Positions 32,373 through 43,573 are shown, counted from the first letter of the stretch. The stretch: DNA of 64,000 nucleotides from Ignavibacterium sp. (GCA_018335755.1 JAGXRK010000050.1:62001-126000), one strand, 5' to 3'. The notes: generated by a model from the letters alone, not told the origin. Numbers and translations are program-made.

Positions 32373-32446
32373 TAGCGGGGGAGGGATTCGAACCCCCGAC
32401 ACGTGGATTATGATTCCACTGCTCTAACCTACTGAGCTACCCCGCC
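32373..32446 (-). tRNA. tRNA with CAU anticodon (elongator Met most likely; tRNA-Ile2 not excluded); CCA not encoded
   Basis: RC: GGCGGGG TA GCTC AGTAGGTTA GAGC A GTGGA ATCATAA TCCAC GTGTC GGGGG TTCGAAT CCCTC CCCCGCT A; all four arms fold, 74 nt. Confidence 0.95.
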
Positions 32447-32525
32447 CTTTGAATTTTAGCGTGTAAATATAAAGAGTAAGTTCCTCAATATCAAAAAAAA
32501 CTAAAATTCAGACTATCATTAGGCT

Positions 32526-34574
32526 CTATTTTCCGCCTTTTTCAAGATATCTGTCAAACCAATTATGAAACTCATTATACCAGAAAATTGAATTTTGAGG
32601 TGACAAAATCCAATGATTTTCATCAGGGAAATAAACTAATCGCGAATCAATTCCTTTTCCTTGTAAAACCCCATAAATTTCTAAACCCTGAGTAACCACC
32701 ACCCTGTAATCCTTCTCACCGTGTGCAATTAACATAGGAGTTTTGAAGTTTTTTGCATACTCCGATGGACTGCGAAGACTGAGATTTTCTTTACCATCCC
32801 AGGGCGATCCATCATACGCAACTTCTCTGAAATGTGTCCAGTCTGATGCAAACTGCCCCATAAGATTGTAAACGCCAGCGTGGCTGAAAAGTGCTGCAAA
32901 CCTGTCAGTATTTCCTGCTATCCAATTAACAAGGTAGCCACCATAACTTCCACCGGCGGCCCCAATTCTTGTTTCATCAATGAAAGAATATTTTTTTATG
33001 AGGAAATCTGTTGCCTTCATTATATCAGTAAATGGTTTGTCACTATGGTTTCCTACAATAGATTGGGCAAAATCTTCACCAAAACTTGTTGAACCATGGA
33101 AATTAACCATAACTGTAATAAATCCCGGCACTGCAAATAGCTGAGCGTTCCAACGCGGATGAAAATCATCACCAAAAGTTCCGTGTGGTCCTCCGTGAAT
33201 AAGATGTATCATAGGCCATTTCTTATCTTCCTTAAAATCTGGGGGATACAAAATGAAAAGCTGAACACTATTGCCCTCCGCTCCTTCAAAATAATGTTCT
33301 TCGGTTTTTCCGAACTTAATTTGTGACAGTAATTTATCATTAAAGGAAGTTAACTTTGATCTATTATTTCCACTAAGATCAAAGCTTAGCAGTTCTACCG
33401 GCTGAGCAAGATTCTGATTAAGAACATAAATCTTATTTCTCCCTACCTGGAGAGAACTATTTGTCCCATCTCGTAAAATCTCTTTAAAGCCTGTTCCATC
33501 GTTACTAATTTTGAATACAGAAGATCTGGCTCTATCCTCTGCAATAAAGATTATTTCAGTACTATTAGGACTTACCTGGTATCCGCCAACTGAAAGATCA
33601 ACAGAAGCAGTAAGCGAGATTATCTCACCTGAATTTAAATCGTAACGAGTAAGTTTCGTATTCTCTGCAATCTTTGAAGGTTCAGTAGTTCTGGTGTAAT
33701 ACAAATATTTACCATCGGGTGAAAAAGTTGGCGATGAATCCCCGCCTGGGTTATCAGAGGTAATATTTTTCATTTCACCGTTTCCATCAGCATTCAACAA
33801 ATAAATATCAAAATTTAGTGGATCATGATACGGAGGCAATGTTGTGTTTTTGACCAGTGCAATTTTCTTACCATCAGGTGATATGTCATAATCTGCACCA
33901 CTTCCACTCACAGTAAGCAAGTTATTCAGAGCCGGTGTAAGATCTTTTCTTTCTTTTGTTGCAATGTTATAGGAATAAATGTGAGTAACATATCCATCTG
34001 TTAACCAGCTATCCCAATATCTGTAAAAACGATTCTCTGTTACTTTTGCAGTCACTTTAGAGTCCTTGTGTTTTTTAATTTCTTTCTCAAGCCCATCAAA
34101 ATCGTTTTCAAATTCCAGAAGTATATTCGATGCAAATGCAATTCTCTCTCCATCGGGAAACCATTTGGGAGAAGAAATTCCAAGAGGCATTGTTGTTAAT
34201 TGCTCGGCTTCACCTCCATCTATTGGAATTATATATAATTGAGATCTTTCATCATCTTCCCTTTTAGATATGAAAGCGATCTTTTTATTATCCGGACTCC
34301 AGGCCGGAGAACTATCTGATGTTTTTGCAGTTGTTAATCTCCTTATCTCACCACCAGACAGATGAACCAGATATAGATCACTTTTTCCTTTACTGTCTTT
34401 TATATCAAAGGTAGAAACGGACATTATTCCCATAGATTTATCCGGGGAAATTGTAAAAGAATTAATTCTCTTAAGATTCCACAGATCTTCGGCGGTAAAA
34501 GCCCTTTTATCCTGAGCAACACCATTACTAATGAGGATAAACAAAAATAAAAGGGCAATTTTTAATGTTTTCAT
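32526..34574 (-). CDS. S9 family prolyl oligopeptidase (acylaminoacyl-peptidase-like)
   Basis: WD40-like N-terminal repeats (PAWSPDNKKIAFIS), GAAGGSYGGYLVNWIAGNTDRF nucleophile elbow, HGEKDYRVV, PDENHWI. Confidence 0.93.
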   Translation of the reverse strand: MKTLKIALLFLFILISNGVAQDKRAFTAEDLWNLKRINSFTISPDKSMGIMSVSTFDIKDSKGKSDLYLVHLSGGEIRRLTTAKTSDSSPAWSPDNKKIAFISKREDDERSQLYIIPIDGGEAEQLTTMPLGISSPKWFPDGERIAFASNILLEFENDFDGLEKEIKKHKDSKVTAKVTENRFYRYWDSWLTDGYVTHIYSYNIATKERKDLTPALNNLLTVSGSGADYDISPDGKKIALVKNTTLPPYHDPLNFDIYLLNADGNGEMKNITSDNPGGDSSPTFSPDGKYLYYTRTTEPSKIAENTKLTRYDLNSGEIISLTASVDLSVGGYQVSPNSTEIIFIAEDRARSSVFKISNDGTGFKEILRDGTNSSLQVGRNKIYVLNQNLAQPVELLSFDLSGNNRSKLTSFNDKLLSQIKFGKTEEHYFEGAEGNSVQLFILYPPDFKEDKKWPMIHLIHGGPHGTFGDDFHPRWNAQLFAVPGFITVMVNFHGSTSFGEDFAQSIVGNHSDKPFTDIMKATDFLIKKYSFIDETRIGAAGGSYGGYLVNWIAGNTDRFAALFSHAGVYNLMGQFASDWTHFREVAYDGSPWDGKENLSLRSPSEYAKNFKTPMLIAHGEKDYRVVVTQGLEIYGVLQGKGIDSRLVYFPDENHWILSPQNSIFWYNEFHNWFDRYLEKGGK

Positions 34575-34688
34575 ATTAACTCAGAATAATTATGCTTAAA
34601 TGTTTTGGATTTGTTTACTTAATAATTTACTAATCTATGAAAAGCGGTATTAAAATTTGAGCAGAGGATTGATCTTATCGGCTTATTT

Positions 34689-35678
34689 TCAGAGATTTCT
34701 AATTTCGGTCCATAGCCGGCCCTTTAGTTCTTCTATACCAAATTTTGTTGCTGAGGAAAAAATGATTACTGGAGATTTAACTTTTTTAATTTTGATTTTT
34801 GATAGTTTTTTTATTTCTGTTTCACTTATTAAATCTGCTTTTGAAAGTGAGAGAATTATCTTCTTCTTTACCAAAACATTACTATAATTTTTTAGTTCAT
34901 TAAAAAGAATATCAAAATCCCTCTGGTAATCATCAGATGTAATGTCAATTAAAAACAATAAAACTCTTGTCCGTTCAATGTGCCTGAGAAATTTGATTCC
35001 CAAACCTTTGCCTTCGTGAGCACCTTCAATTATTCCCGGGATATCTGCAACAGTGAAGCTTTTATAGTCTTTATATTTTACAATACCCAGATTAGGTTCC
35101 AGGGTAGTAAATGGATAATCTGCTATTTTCGGTCTGGCGGCAGATATTGTAGAGATTAGTGTGGACTTACCTGCATTAGGAAAACCGACAAGGCCAACAT
35201 CTGCAATAAGTTTTAATTCAAGAATAACCTTTAAAGACTCCCCCGGTTTACCAGGCTCAGCAAATCGCGGAGTTCTCCTGGTTGGAGTTGCAAAATTTGA
35301 ATTGCCTTTTCCACCCTTACCCCCTTTCGCTATAATAATTCTTTGATCGTTTTCACTAAGATCAAGTAGAACTTTGTTTGAGGATGAATCTTTAATAATT
35401 GTTCCCGAAGGTAATTTTATAATAACATCCTCACCATTTTTACCATCCTTAAGTGATGATCCGCCTGGAGCACCTTTACCAGCCTTGTAAATTCTTTTGT
35501 ATTTGAAATCAAGAAGTGTTGAAAGATTGGAATCTGTTTGAATAATAATATCCCCACCTTTACCGCCATTGCCACCTGAAGGACCACCCTTGGGGACATA
35601 CTTTTCTCTTCTAAAAGTTACAGCCCCATCGCCGCCATCTCCGGCAATTACCTCGATCTGGGCATAATCAATAAACAT
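34689..35678 (-). CDS. obgE: GTPase ObgE/CgtA
   Basis: Glycine-rich Obg fold (GGDGGDGAVTFRREKYVPKGGPSGGNGGKGGD), G1 GFPNAGKSTLIS, DIPGIIEGAHEGKGLG. Confidence 0.97.
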   Translation of the reverse strand: MFIDYAQIEVIAGDGGDGAVTFRREKYVPKGGPSGGNGGKGGDIIIQTDSNLSTLLDFKYKRIYKAGKGAPGGSSLKDGKNGEDVIIKLPSGTIIKDSSSNKVLLDLSENDQRIIIAKGGKGGKGNSNFATPTRRTPRFAEPGKPGESLKVILELKLIADVGLVGFPNAGKSTLISTISAARPKIADYPFTTLEPNLGIVKYKDYKSFTVADIPGIIEGAHEGKGLGIKFLRHIERTRVLLFLIDITSDDYQRDFDILFNELKNYSNVLVKKKIILSLSKADLISETEIKKLSKIKIKKVKSPVIIFSSATKFGIEELKGRLWTEIRNL

Positions 35679-35679
35679 T

Positions 35680-37470
35680 TTAAACCTGATCGAAGTAGTT
35701 TGCTACTGCATTTGTAAGAATGACTGCCTGCTTGGATTGGGGACTTATCTTACTTGAAGTAAATAAAGATTTTAGTATTTCGGTTGCTTCATTGAAGTTC
35801 TGACATTCAGAAATTCTTTCAATAGTGTTTGCAAAATCTTCACTGTCAGAATTGAAAATGGTATCGGTTATTTTGTCAATTTCTCTGGACGTAAGGAAAC
35901 TGAAGACATCCCTTTTCTTCTTTAATTTTATTTCTGGCAAATCATCTTCAGAAGATAATTCAATTTCAACTTTTTCTTTCCGAATTTCGTCATCTTCTAT
36001 GCGTTCATCTTCTACTTCAACTTTTTCCTCAGGTAATTCATAGTCTTCTATTAAAGATTGAACCGATTCATCCTCATCCGGATAATCTTCATCATTAATA
36101 TTTGAAGTAGTATCTGCGTCTTCAACATTTAAGATTTCTTCCTCGGGCTCTTTTGCATTATCAACATCCTTTAATTCCTCATCATAAAAAGAGAATAATT
36201 CTTCTTCATCTTTTTCGTCCAGCAATTCAGTTTCTTCAATAATGAAATTATCTTCTTCGGATATCATGCTGGAAAGATCAGATTTTTGCAGTTCCTGCTC
36301 TTGCACTAAAGAATTTTGTGGATCAATCTCGGTATCGCTTTCAATTTCCGGTTCAGTTTTAACTGGGTCTTCAGAAATTGGTTCATCAATATGAACATCA
36401 TTTAAAGATTCAGAAGGTTTTGCCTTCATTATATCCTCATCAAGGGTATCATCCAGCAGCTGTTCATCTTCTTCAATTTCAGGCCCGGGAGTGTTATCTT
36501 CCTCTATTAATTCTTCAATATCCTGCTTTACAATTTCATCCTGTATCAGTTCCTGAATTATATTGTCATCTGATTTGAATTCTTCATCTGCTGGTTCCTC
36601 GTCCTGAGTAAGAGATTTTATTTCAGCTTCTTCAACAGTTTTAACTTTTTCAAAATCTCCCTCAACTTCTGAATAGGATTCACTGTTTGTAGGCAGGATT
36701 GATTCGGGTTCCACCGGGGATGTAGAATAAATAATTTTCCTTATATCATCAATATCATATTTTCTTTTAGCGGGGTTTGGAATAGCACGTTTTAATTTTA
36801 AAAGATGATCGATAAGATTTTTTTCTTTCAATAATATTTCAACCGTCTCAACAGTAATATTTCTTTTATTCAAGCCACCAATACTGAAAAAGTCTGCGAT
36901 AGAAACTAATGAATTATCAACCAGTTTTTCAAAATGTGTCGAGAATAACTCTCTATCTATTTTATTAAGTATCAGTTCAAATTCAGTTGAAGATAGATTA
37001 ACAATATTTCTTTTTGAGAGATAGGCTTTAAATACGTTTTTGAGATAGTCGTAATAATAAAGATAGTTAAGGACCATTTCCAGTTCGCCGATGGAAATGT
37101 TTTTCTTTTCACCAAAAATTAATTTTTGCAGCGACCAGTTAGGTTTAAGTACATAACTTACATTAAAAGAAACAGCACGGGATACAAGAATTTTCATATC
37201 CTCGTAGGATACTTTTTTTGTTTTTTTTATCTCATCAGCGATCATTGAAAAGTGATGATGAATTCTTGGTCCCGAATAGTCAAATAGCGAACCCTGAATA
37301 AGCTTTTGTCTATCCTCATAAATTAAAAACTCAAATTCTGCATTTACATATTGTTTTATTGCCGGATGAATATTCGTTTCCAGTAATTTCTCAAATGTAA
37401 AGAATGAACCAAGTTTCTTAATATTATTAAGAGTAAAGTCTGTTATAAATTTTATTTCAGGTTGAAACAT
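35680..37470 (-). CDS. Hypothetical protein with long acidic low-complexity central region
   Basis: About 600 aa; helical N-terminus (MFQPEIKFITDFTLNN...), roughly 230-residue Asp/Glu-rich stretch, short basic KLKKKRDVFSFL, helical C-terminus. Probable start at MFQPEIK (37470); track start 37503. Confidence 0.6.
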   Translation of the reverse strand: MFQPEIKFITDFTLNNIKKLGSFFTFEKLLETNIHPAIKQYVNAEFEFLIYEDRQKLIQGSLFDYSGPRIHHHFSMIADEIKKTKKVSYEDMKILVSRAVSFNVSYVLKPNWSLQKLIFGEKKNISIGELEMVLNYLYYYDYLKNVFKAYLSKRNIVNLSSTEFELILNKIDRELFSTHFEKLVDNSLVSIADFFSIGGLNKRNITVETVEILLKEKNLIDHLLKLKRAIPNPAKRKYDIDDIRKIIYSTSPVEPESILPTNSESYSEVEGDFEKVKTVEEAEIKSLTQDEEPADEEFKSDDNIIQELIQDEIVKQDIEELIEEDNTPGPEIEEDEQLLDDTLDEDIMKAKPSESLNDVHIDEPISEDPVKTEPEIESDTEIDPQNSLVQEQELQKSDLSSMISEEDNFIIEETELLDEKDEEELFSFYDEELKDVDNAKEPEEEILNVEDADTTSNINDEDYPDEDESVQSLIEDYELPEEKVEVEDERIEDDEIRKEKVEIELSSEDDLPEIKLKKKRDVFSFLTSREIDKITDTIFNSDSEDFANTIERISECQNFNEATEILKSLFTSSKISPQSKQAVILTNAVANYFDQV

Positions 37471-37662
37471 AATACTGTATATAACTTCTTGAATTATATG
37501 CAAAAATACAAAAATCCGGTTAAAAGTTTATTATCAAATCTAGTTCTTAATAATACTGAAAAATAATATGATAAATCAATTACCAGATGGTATGAGCGAA
37601 ATATCATGCTAAATAAAACTTAAACTTAGGATAGAACCGGTTCTTCTAGATTAAAAATAAAA

Positions 37663-37686
37663 ATCCCGATTTAACCAAATCGGGAT
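37663..37686 (-). terminator. Intrinsic terminator downstream of sdhB
   Basis: atcccgattt-aacc-aaatcgggat perfect hairpin, A-rich on + side at 37651-37662 = U tract on minus strand. Confidence 0.85.
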
Positions 37687-37729
37687 AAAATATATTATAA
37701 GCGTTAACTGGTAATTATCATAAATAAAA

Positions 37730-38500
37730 TTAAACCAGCTCTTCTTTGTTTTTAAACTTCGCCATCACAAAATCACGGTTCATCCTGGCAATATTAGTGA
37801 CAGAAATGCCCTTAGGACACTCTGCTTCACAAGCATATGTGTTAGTACAGCTTCCAAATCCAAGTTCATCCATTACTTTTACCATTCGTTCAACTCTGCG
37901 GTATCTCTCCGGTTGACCCTGCGGTAGCAGTGCATACTGTGATACTTTAGCAGAAACAAACAGCATTGCAGATGCATTTTTGCAAGCAGCAACACAAGCC
38001 CCGCAGCCAATGCAGGCTGCAGCATCCATTGATAAACTCGCAGTTTCTTTAGGAATCGGGATTGCATTTGCATCAGGCACTCCGCCGGTGTTAACTGAAA
38101 TATATCCGCCTGCTGCCAGTATTACATCGAAACCAGAGCGATCTACGATAAGGTCTTTAATAACAGGAAATGCTTTCGCACGAAATGGCTCAATCCAGAT
38201 TGTTTCACCATCCTTAAAGTTTCTCATATGAAGCTGGCATGTTGCTATGCGCGGAATTGGTCCGTGCGGTCTTCCATTAATAACCAAGCCGCAAGTTCCA
38301 CATATACCTTCGCGGCAATCGCTTTCAAAATGAACCGCTTCTTCGCCTTTTAATTCAAGACTGTTATTCAATTCATCAAGCATTTCAAGAAATGAAGCAT
38401 CTGGTGAAACCTGAACATCGTAATCAACAAATCCACCAGCAGAATTTACATTTTTCTGTCTCCAGATTTTTAGCCTTAGGTTATTTTTTTTTGCTTCCAT
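37730..38500 (-). CDS. sdhB: Succinate dehydrogenase/fumarate reductase iron-sulfur subunit
   Basis: [47 protein letters not shown] cysteine motifs. Confidence 0.95.
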   Translation of the reverse strand: MEAKKNNLRLKIWRQKNVNSAGGFVDYDVQVSPDASFLEMLDELNNSLELKGEEAVHFESDCREGICGTCGLVINGRPHGPIPRIATCQLHMRNFKDGETIWIEPFRAKAFPVIKDLIVDRSGFDVILAAGGYISVNTGGVPDANAIPIPKETASLSMDAAACIGCGACVAACKNASAMLFVSAKVSQYALLPQGQPERYRRVERMVKVMDELGFGSCTNTYACEAECPKGISVTNIARMNRDFVMAKFKNKEELV

Positions 38501-40410
38501 TATTTGTAACTCCTTATAGCCGGTTTTACATATTCAAATTCCAGTTGTTCTTTATGAAGATTCCATTTACTTTCACCTGCAAATTCCCAGGCAGATACAT
38601 AGGAATAGTTAACATCATCACGCTTAGCTTCACCGTCTTCAAACTGATATTCAGTTCTGAAGTGCCCCCCGCATGATTCATTTCGATCGAGTGCATCAAG
38701 TGCCATCAATTCACCAAGTTCAAAGTAATCGATTAATCTACCAGCACGCTCAAGAGTCTGATTCACATCATCGCCGCTGCCGGGAATAGTAACGTTTTTC
38801 CAGAACTCCTCTTTCAACTGCCTTATTTCCTGTATTGCTTCTTTCAAACCTTTTTCATCACGAGCCATTCCAACGTTATTCCACATTATTCTGCCGAGCT
38901 GCTTGTGAATATCATCAACTGTTCTTTTTCCTTTTATGGAAAGAAGTTTATTGGTGATATTTTTCACTTCTGCTGCGACTTTATCGAATTCAGGGTGATC
39001 GGTTTTAATGGCAGTCGGTTTTGCTGAAGCAAGGTAGTCTCCCATAGTGTAAGGAATAACAAAATATCCATCTGCAAGTCCCTGCATAAGAGCAGAGGCT
39101 CCTAACCTGTTAGCACCGTGGTCCGAAAAGTTTGCTTCGCCAAGTACAAACAAACCTGGAATAGTGCTCATCAAATTATAATCCACCCACAAACCACCCA
39201 TTGTATAGTGTGGTGCAGGATAGATCATCATCGGAACCTGATAGGGGTTTTCACCAGTTATAGTTTCATAAATTTCAAAAAGATTTCCATAACGCTCTTC
39301 AATAACATGTTTACCAAGTCTTTTGATAGAGTCATTAAAATCGAGATATACTGCATCGCCTCCTTTTACACCGCGTCCTTCATCACAGACTTCCTTTGCG
39401 GCACGAGAAGAAATATCTCGTGGTGCAAGGTTACCAAATGAAGGATATTTTCTTTCAAGATAGTAATCTCTTTCATCCTCTGGAATATCGTTTGGATTAC
39501 GCATATCATTTTTTTTCGTAGAAACCCAAACTCTTCCGTCATTTCGTAAAGATTCACTCATCAAAGTAAGCTTAGACTGTGACTCTCCGTGTAATGGTAA
39601 GCAAGTCGGGTGTATTTGAGTAAAACTGGGGTTTCCGAAAAATGCACCGCGTTTATGCGCCCGCCAGATTGCTGTTGCATTACAGTTCATTGCATTTGTT
39701 GATAGGAAGAATACGTTTGCATAACCACCGGTTGCAAGACAAACAGCGTGAGCAGAATATTTTTCTATTTCTCCGGTAAGCAGATTTCTGCAAATTATTC
39801 CTTTGGCAGAACCGTCAACGATAACAACATCGAGCATTTCTCTTCTTGTATAAAGTTTAACTGTTCCTTTATCAACTTGCCTGTTTAGTGCACTTACTGC
39901 ACCAAGTAAGAGCTGCTGACCCGTTTGTCCACGCGCATAAAAAGTTCTTGAAACCTGCGCACCTCCAAAAGAGCGGTTATCCAGAAGGCCGCCATATTCT
40001 CTGGCAAAAGGAACACCTTGAGCAACACATTGATCCATAATATTGCCGCTAACTTCTGCTAAACGATGAACATTTGCTTCACGTGCACGAAAATCTCCGC
40101 CTTTAACTGTATCGTAAAAAAGTCTGTAAGTGGAATCTCCATCATTCTGATAATTTTTTGATGCGTTTATACCTCCCTGCGCAGAGATGCTGTGCGCCCT
40201 TCTGGCACTATCGTGGAAAGTAAAGTTTAAAACATTGTAACCAAGTTCACCCAACGAAGCAGCCGCGGATGCACCGGCTAATCCTGTTCCCACAACTATA
40301 ATGGTATATTTTCTTTTATTTGCCGGATTAATCAATTTCATATTGAACTTATGATTGGTCCATTTTTCCGAAATATGACCTTCCGGAATTTTAGAATTTA
40401 ATTTTGTCAT
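38500..40410 (-). CDS. sdhA: Succinate dehydrogenase/fumarate reductase flavoprotein subunit
   Basis: [66 protein letters not shown]. Confidence 0.96.
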   Translation of the reverse strand: MTKLNSKIPEGHISEKWTNHKFNMKLINPANKRKYTIIVVGTGLAGASAAASLGELGYNVLNFTFHDSARRAHSISAQGGINASKNYQNDGDSTYRLFYDTVKGGDFRAREANVHRLAEVSGNIMDQCVAQGVPFAREYGGLLDNRSFGGAQVSRTFYARGQTGQQLLLGAVSALNRQVDKGTVKLYTRREMLDVVIVDGSAKGIICRNLLTGEIEKYSAHAVCLATGGYANVFFLSTNAMNCNATAIWRAHKRGAFFGNPSFTQIHPTCLPLHGESQSKLTLMSESLRNDGRVWVSTKKNDMRNPNDIPEDERDYYLERKYPSFGNLAPRDISSRAAKEVCDEGRGVKGGDAVYLDFNDSIKRLGKHVIEERYGNLFEIYETITGENPYQVPMMIYPAPHYTMGGLWVDYNLMSTIPGLFVLGEANFSDHGANRLGASALMQGLADGYFVIPYTMGDYLASAKPTAIKTDHPEFDKVAAEVKNITNKLLSIKGKRTVDDIHKQLGRIMWNNVGMARDEKGLKEAIQEIRQLKEEFWKNVTIPGSGDDVNQTLERAGRLIDYFELGELMALDALDRNESCGGHFRTEYQFEDGEAKRDDVNYSYVSAWEFAGESKWNLHKEQLEFEYVKPAIRSYK

Positions 40411-41084
40411 TGGCTACCTCCGTAAAAGAAAAAGAAGTAAATAGGCATAGATGCGAATCCGACTGCCATAATAATTGCATATGCGGTTCCGATTTTCTCA
40501 ACAATTGGAAAATACTTTTTATTATTCCATCCAAATGTCTGAAAGGCACTCTGGAATCCGTGGTTAAGATGAATTCCAAGAAGCACCATAGCAATGACGT
40601 AAAATAAAACGTACCACCATAAACTGAAAAAATAGACTACTATATCGAAGTACTGATGAATATCAGCAAGTCCCATCGGATCGTAAAAATTAAACCGCCA
40701 AAAAAATGTAGCAAGGTGTGAAACTAAAAAAACCAGAATTATTGATCCTGTTAAAAACATAGTTCTGGAAAAAAAAGTACTGTTCTCTGAAGCACTATTT
40801 ACTTTATAATTTGTGCCGCGAGCTCTTTTATTTTCAAGCCATAGCTTTGATCCATTGTAAATATGAAGCAGAAAAACAGCAAGCAGCACTACTTCAATTA
40901 CACGGATAAGCGGCTTAATAAGACCAAGCGTTGAAACATAGCTGTTAAAAGTTTCAGCCCCGAAAAACAAAGTAATGTTTCCAATCAGGTGAATGATCAG
41001 AAAAATAATAAGGAAACTCCCGGTGACCGCCATAGTGATTTTTTTGCCGATCGAGGAGTGGGCAAATTTTAGAAACCGACCCAT
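40407..41084 (-). CDS. sdhC: Succinate dehydrogenase cytochrome b subunit (type B, single anchor)
   Basis: [33 protein letters not shown], five TM segments, precedes sdhA with ATGA overlap. Confidence 0.9.
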   Translation of the reverse strand: MGRFLKFAHSSIGKKITMAVTGSFLIIFLIIHLIGNITLFFGAETFNSYVSTLGLIKPLIRVIEVVLLAVFLLHIYNGSKLWLENKRARGTNYKVNSASENSTFFSRTMFLTGSIILVFLVSHLATFFWRFNFYDPMGLADIHQYFDIVVYFFSLWWYVLFYVIAMVLLGIHLNHGFQSAFQTFGWNNKKYFPIVEKIGTAYAIIMAVGFASMPIYFFFFYGGSQ

Positions 41085-41344
41085 TATAAAACTCCTTCTG
41101 GTTCAGAATTATTAAATGGAAAATTGATTTTGAAATGATAACATATAGATATGTTGCTAGGTTCAAAGTTAACAGTGTAAAATATTTTATACGATTGTTT
41201 CAATTGCAAGAAAAATGTTAACATTTGATTAAAAGTTATATGCAACTTAGAAAAAAAAGTTAAAACTGTGAAGTAAATTGATATAAAAAGTAAATTTGAA
41301 CTTAACCCATTTAAATCTATTTTAGTGACAGTTCTTTAAACAAA

Positions 41345-41510
41345 TTTTACAGTGTCCCGGTCCCGACTTGTAGGGATAACGGGAATTATAGGGAAGTCCG
41401 GTGCTTCCGTTTTTCGGAATAATCCGGCGCTGTCGCGCAACTGTGAATTTCTTTTTTGCGGACTGCCAACTGCAGACTGAAATAAAGCCAGGAGACCTGC
41501 TGTAAAAGAA
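41345..41510 (+). ncRNA. Cobalamin (B12) riboswitch aptamer
   Basis: gggaagtccggtgc (41391-41404), atccggcgctgtcgcgcaactgtgaa, and B12 box gccaggagacctgc (41487-41500), directly upstream of a BtuB-like TonB receptor; boundaries approximate. Confidence 0.92.
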
Positions 41511-41623
41511 ACAAATCAACCTTCGCGCAAAAGGTAAGTTTAACGATGGTTCGTTTTCCATTCGTTTTATCTCAACTTTTAATACGCGAAGTTACTTTTA
41601 ACCTATTAGTAGGAGTAACTTCA

Positions 41624-43573
41624 ATGAAATTTAAATTTACTATCCTTTTCCTGGCTTTACTTGTTTTTTCATCTTTTTCATTACCACAATCATCTCTCGT
41701 TCAAAAAGCCGATTCCTTAGGCAAATACAAATTAAGCGATGTAGTGATATCAGCCACTAAAACTAATACAAGCACTTTAGAACTTGCAAATTCAATAAGC
41801 ACTATTGATTCTGCTGAAATTTTTAATAGAAATTCTTTTCACATATTTAATCTCCTAAGAAATGAATACGGATTAAGTTTTACTTCACAGGGTGGCCCGG
41901 GTACATTGTCAAATATTTATCTTCGGGGAGGAAGCCCTTCATTTACTCATGTACTTATTGATGGTGTGGAAATGAATCTAACAAGTGATCCGAACGGAGT
42001 GTATGACTTTGCCTCTCTTTCAACTGAAAACATTGAAAGAATTGAAATATTACGCGGACCGCAATCCATACTATATGGTTCAGATGCATTAGCAGGTGTT
42101 ATTAATATTATTACACGAAAAGGTAATGGATCGCCCAGTTTTTCTTTTTCGGCTGATGGCGGATCTTATAACACTTACAAAGGAAATGCCTCACTTTATG
42201 GTTCCTTGAATAAGTTTAATTACTCAATATCTTTGGGAAGAATTAAAAGTGATGGTTTTTCTGCAGCAAATAAAAAATATGGTAATACTGAAAGAGACGG
42301 TTTCAGTAGAAATAGTATGTCATCTTCTTTCGGATACAAGATATTGGAAAATTTAAATACGAACATAGTTTTAAGATTTTTAAAGTCAGATGCTGATTAT
42401 GATCAATCAGGCATTAATGGTGATGATCCTACTTATAAGTTTAATCAGGAGGAGTTTTTTACTAGAAGTGAAACAAAGCTAAACCTTTTTAATAATTTAT
42501 GGGAACAAAAATTTGGGGTATCCTTTTTAAGAAATGTTAGAAAATATAAATATGATGAAACAGAAAACAACCCCTTTTCATCAACCAGTTTGTATGACGG
42601 GCGAAAGCTCAAATTAGATTGGCAGAATGATTTGAATCTTTCAGATAATAATCTGATTTCATTGGGAATTGATTTTGAAATTGACGAAGCGGTTTCTGAA
42701 TTTAATTCATTTTCTTCTTTCGGAGACCTTATAAGTCTGTTTCCAAAAAACGATTCAAGAACATTTGGATTGTACCTACAAGATCAAATTAAAATCGGCA
42801 ATCAGTTTTTTGCCTCAGCCGGCGTACGGATTGATAATCACGATAAATTTGGATCGTCATTTACATATAGATTAGCTCCGGCGTTCATATTCTGGCAAAC
42901 AGGAACAAAATTTAAAGCCACCGCAGGAACTGCCTTTAAAACTCCTTCGTTATTTTATTTATATGACCCTGCGTTCGGAAATCCGGATTTGAAGCCTGAA
43001 AAAAACTTCGGCTGGGATGCAGGTATAGAACAATTTTTCTGGAGCAATGGTATATCGATAGGTGTAACTTACTTCCATAATAACTATGAAGACCTTTTGG
43101 GATTTGATGATAACTTCAAAACAATAAATATTAATAAAGCTGAGACTAACGGAATAGAATTATATTCGACTATTATGCCGTTTTTGGGCTTTGACTTAAA
43201 GCTTAATTATACCTACACTAATGCTAAAGATATCAGTGAAGGTTTAATGGATGAAAGCACAAAATTGATAAGAAGACCGGAACATAAAGCTGGTGGTTTT
43301 ATCAGTTATAATCTTTCAGAACAATCTAATGCAAATCTTGAATTGATATATGTTGGTAAAAGAGATGACCTTGATTTCAGCACATTTCCATCAAAAAGAA
43401 TGCAGCTTGACCCTTATGTTTTAATAAATATTGCAGCTAATTACAGAGTATTTGATTTTTTAAGATTAAATATCTGTATTGAAAATCTGCTTAATGCTGA
43501 TTATGAAGAAGTATTTGGATACGGAACTGCAGGAATTTCAGTTTACGGCGGATTTAGCTTTGCTATAAATTGA
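41624..43573 (+). CDS. TonB-dependent outer-membrane receptor, BtuB-like (vitamin B12)
   Basis: Plug domain VVISATKTNTSTLELANSISTIDSAEI...GGSPSFTHVLIDGVEMN...ERIEILRGPQSILYGSDALAGVINIITRKG; ATG at 41624 with aggag upstream and a signal peptide; under a B12 riboswitch. Confidence 0.88.
   Translation: MKFKFTILFLALLVFSSFSLPQSSLVQKADSLGKYKLSDVVISATKTNTSTLELANSISTIDSAEIFNRNSFHIFNLLRNEYGLSFTSQGGPGTLSNIYLRGGSPSFTHVLIDGVEMNLTSDPNGVYDFASLSTENIERIEILRGPQSILYGSDALAGVINIITRKGNGSPSFSFSADGGSYNTYKGNASLYGSLNKFNYSISLGRIKSDGFSAANKKYGNTERDGFSRNSMSSSFGYKILENLNTNIVLRFLKSDADYDQSGINGDDPTYKFNQEEFFTRSETKLNLFNNLWEQKFGVSFLRNVRKYKYDETENNPFSSTSLYDGRKLKLDWQNDLNLSDNNLISLGIDFEIDEAVSEFNSFSSFGDLISLFPKNDSRTFGLYLQDQIKIGNQFFASAGVRIDNHDKFGSSFTYRLAPAFIFWQTGTKFKATAGTAFKTPSLFYLYDPAFGNPDLKPEKNFGWDAGIEQFFWSNGISIGVTYFHNNYEDLLGFDDNFKTININKAETNGIELYSTIMPFLGFDLKLNYTYTNAKDISEGLMDESTKLIRRPEHKAGGFISYNLSEQSNANLELIYVGKRDDLDFSTFPSKRMQLDPYVLINIAANYRVFDFLRLNICIENLLNADYEEVFGYGTAGISVYGGFSFAIN

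Noticed and set aside
32352-32402. N-terminal extension MSGVRIPPPLLFKGEKN of the secG ORF
   Set aside because: It is the tRNA 3' half read in frame; real SD and ATG are at 32351.
35825-36578. Ser- and His/Gln-rich plus-strand ORFs (35825-36043, 36378-36578)
   Set aside because: Composition is the antisense reflection of the Asp/Glu-rich region of the minus-strand gene.
39118-39441. 107-aa plus-strand ORF opposite sdhA
   Set aside because: Antisense to a strongly supported flavoprotein gene.
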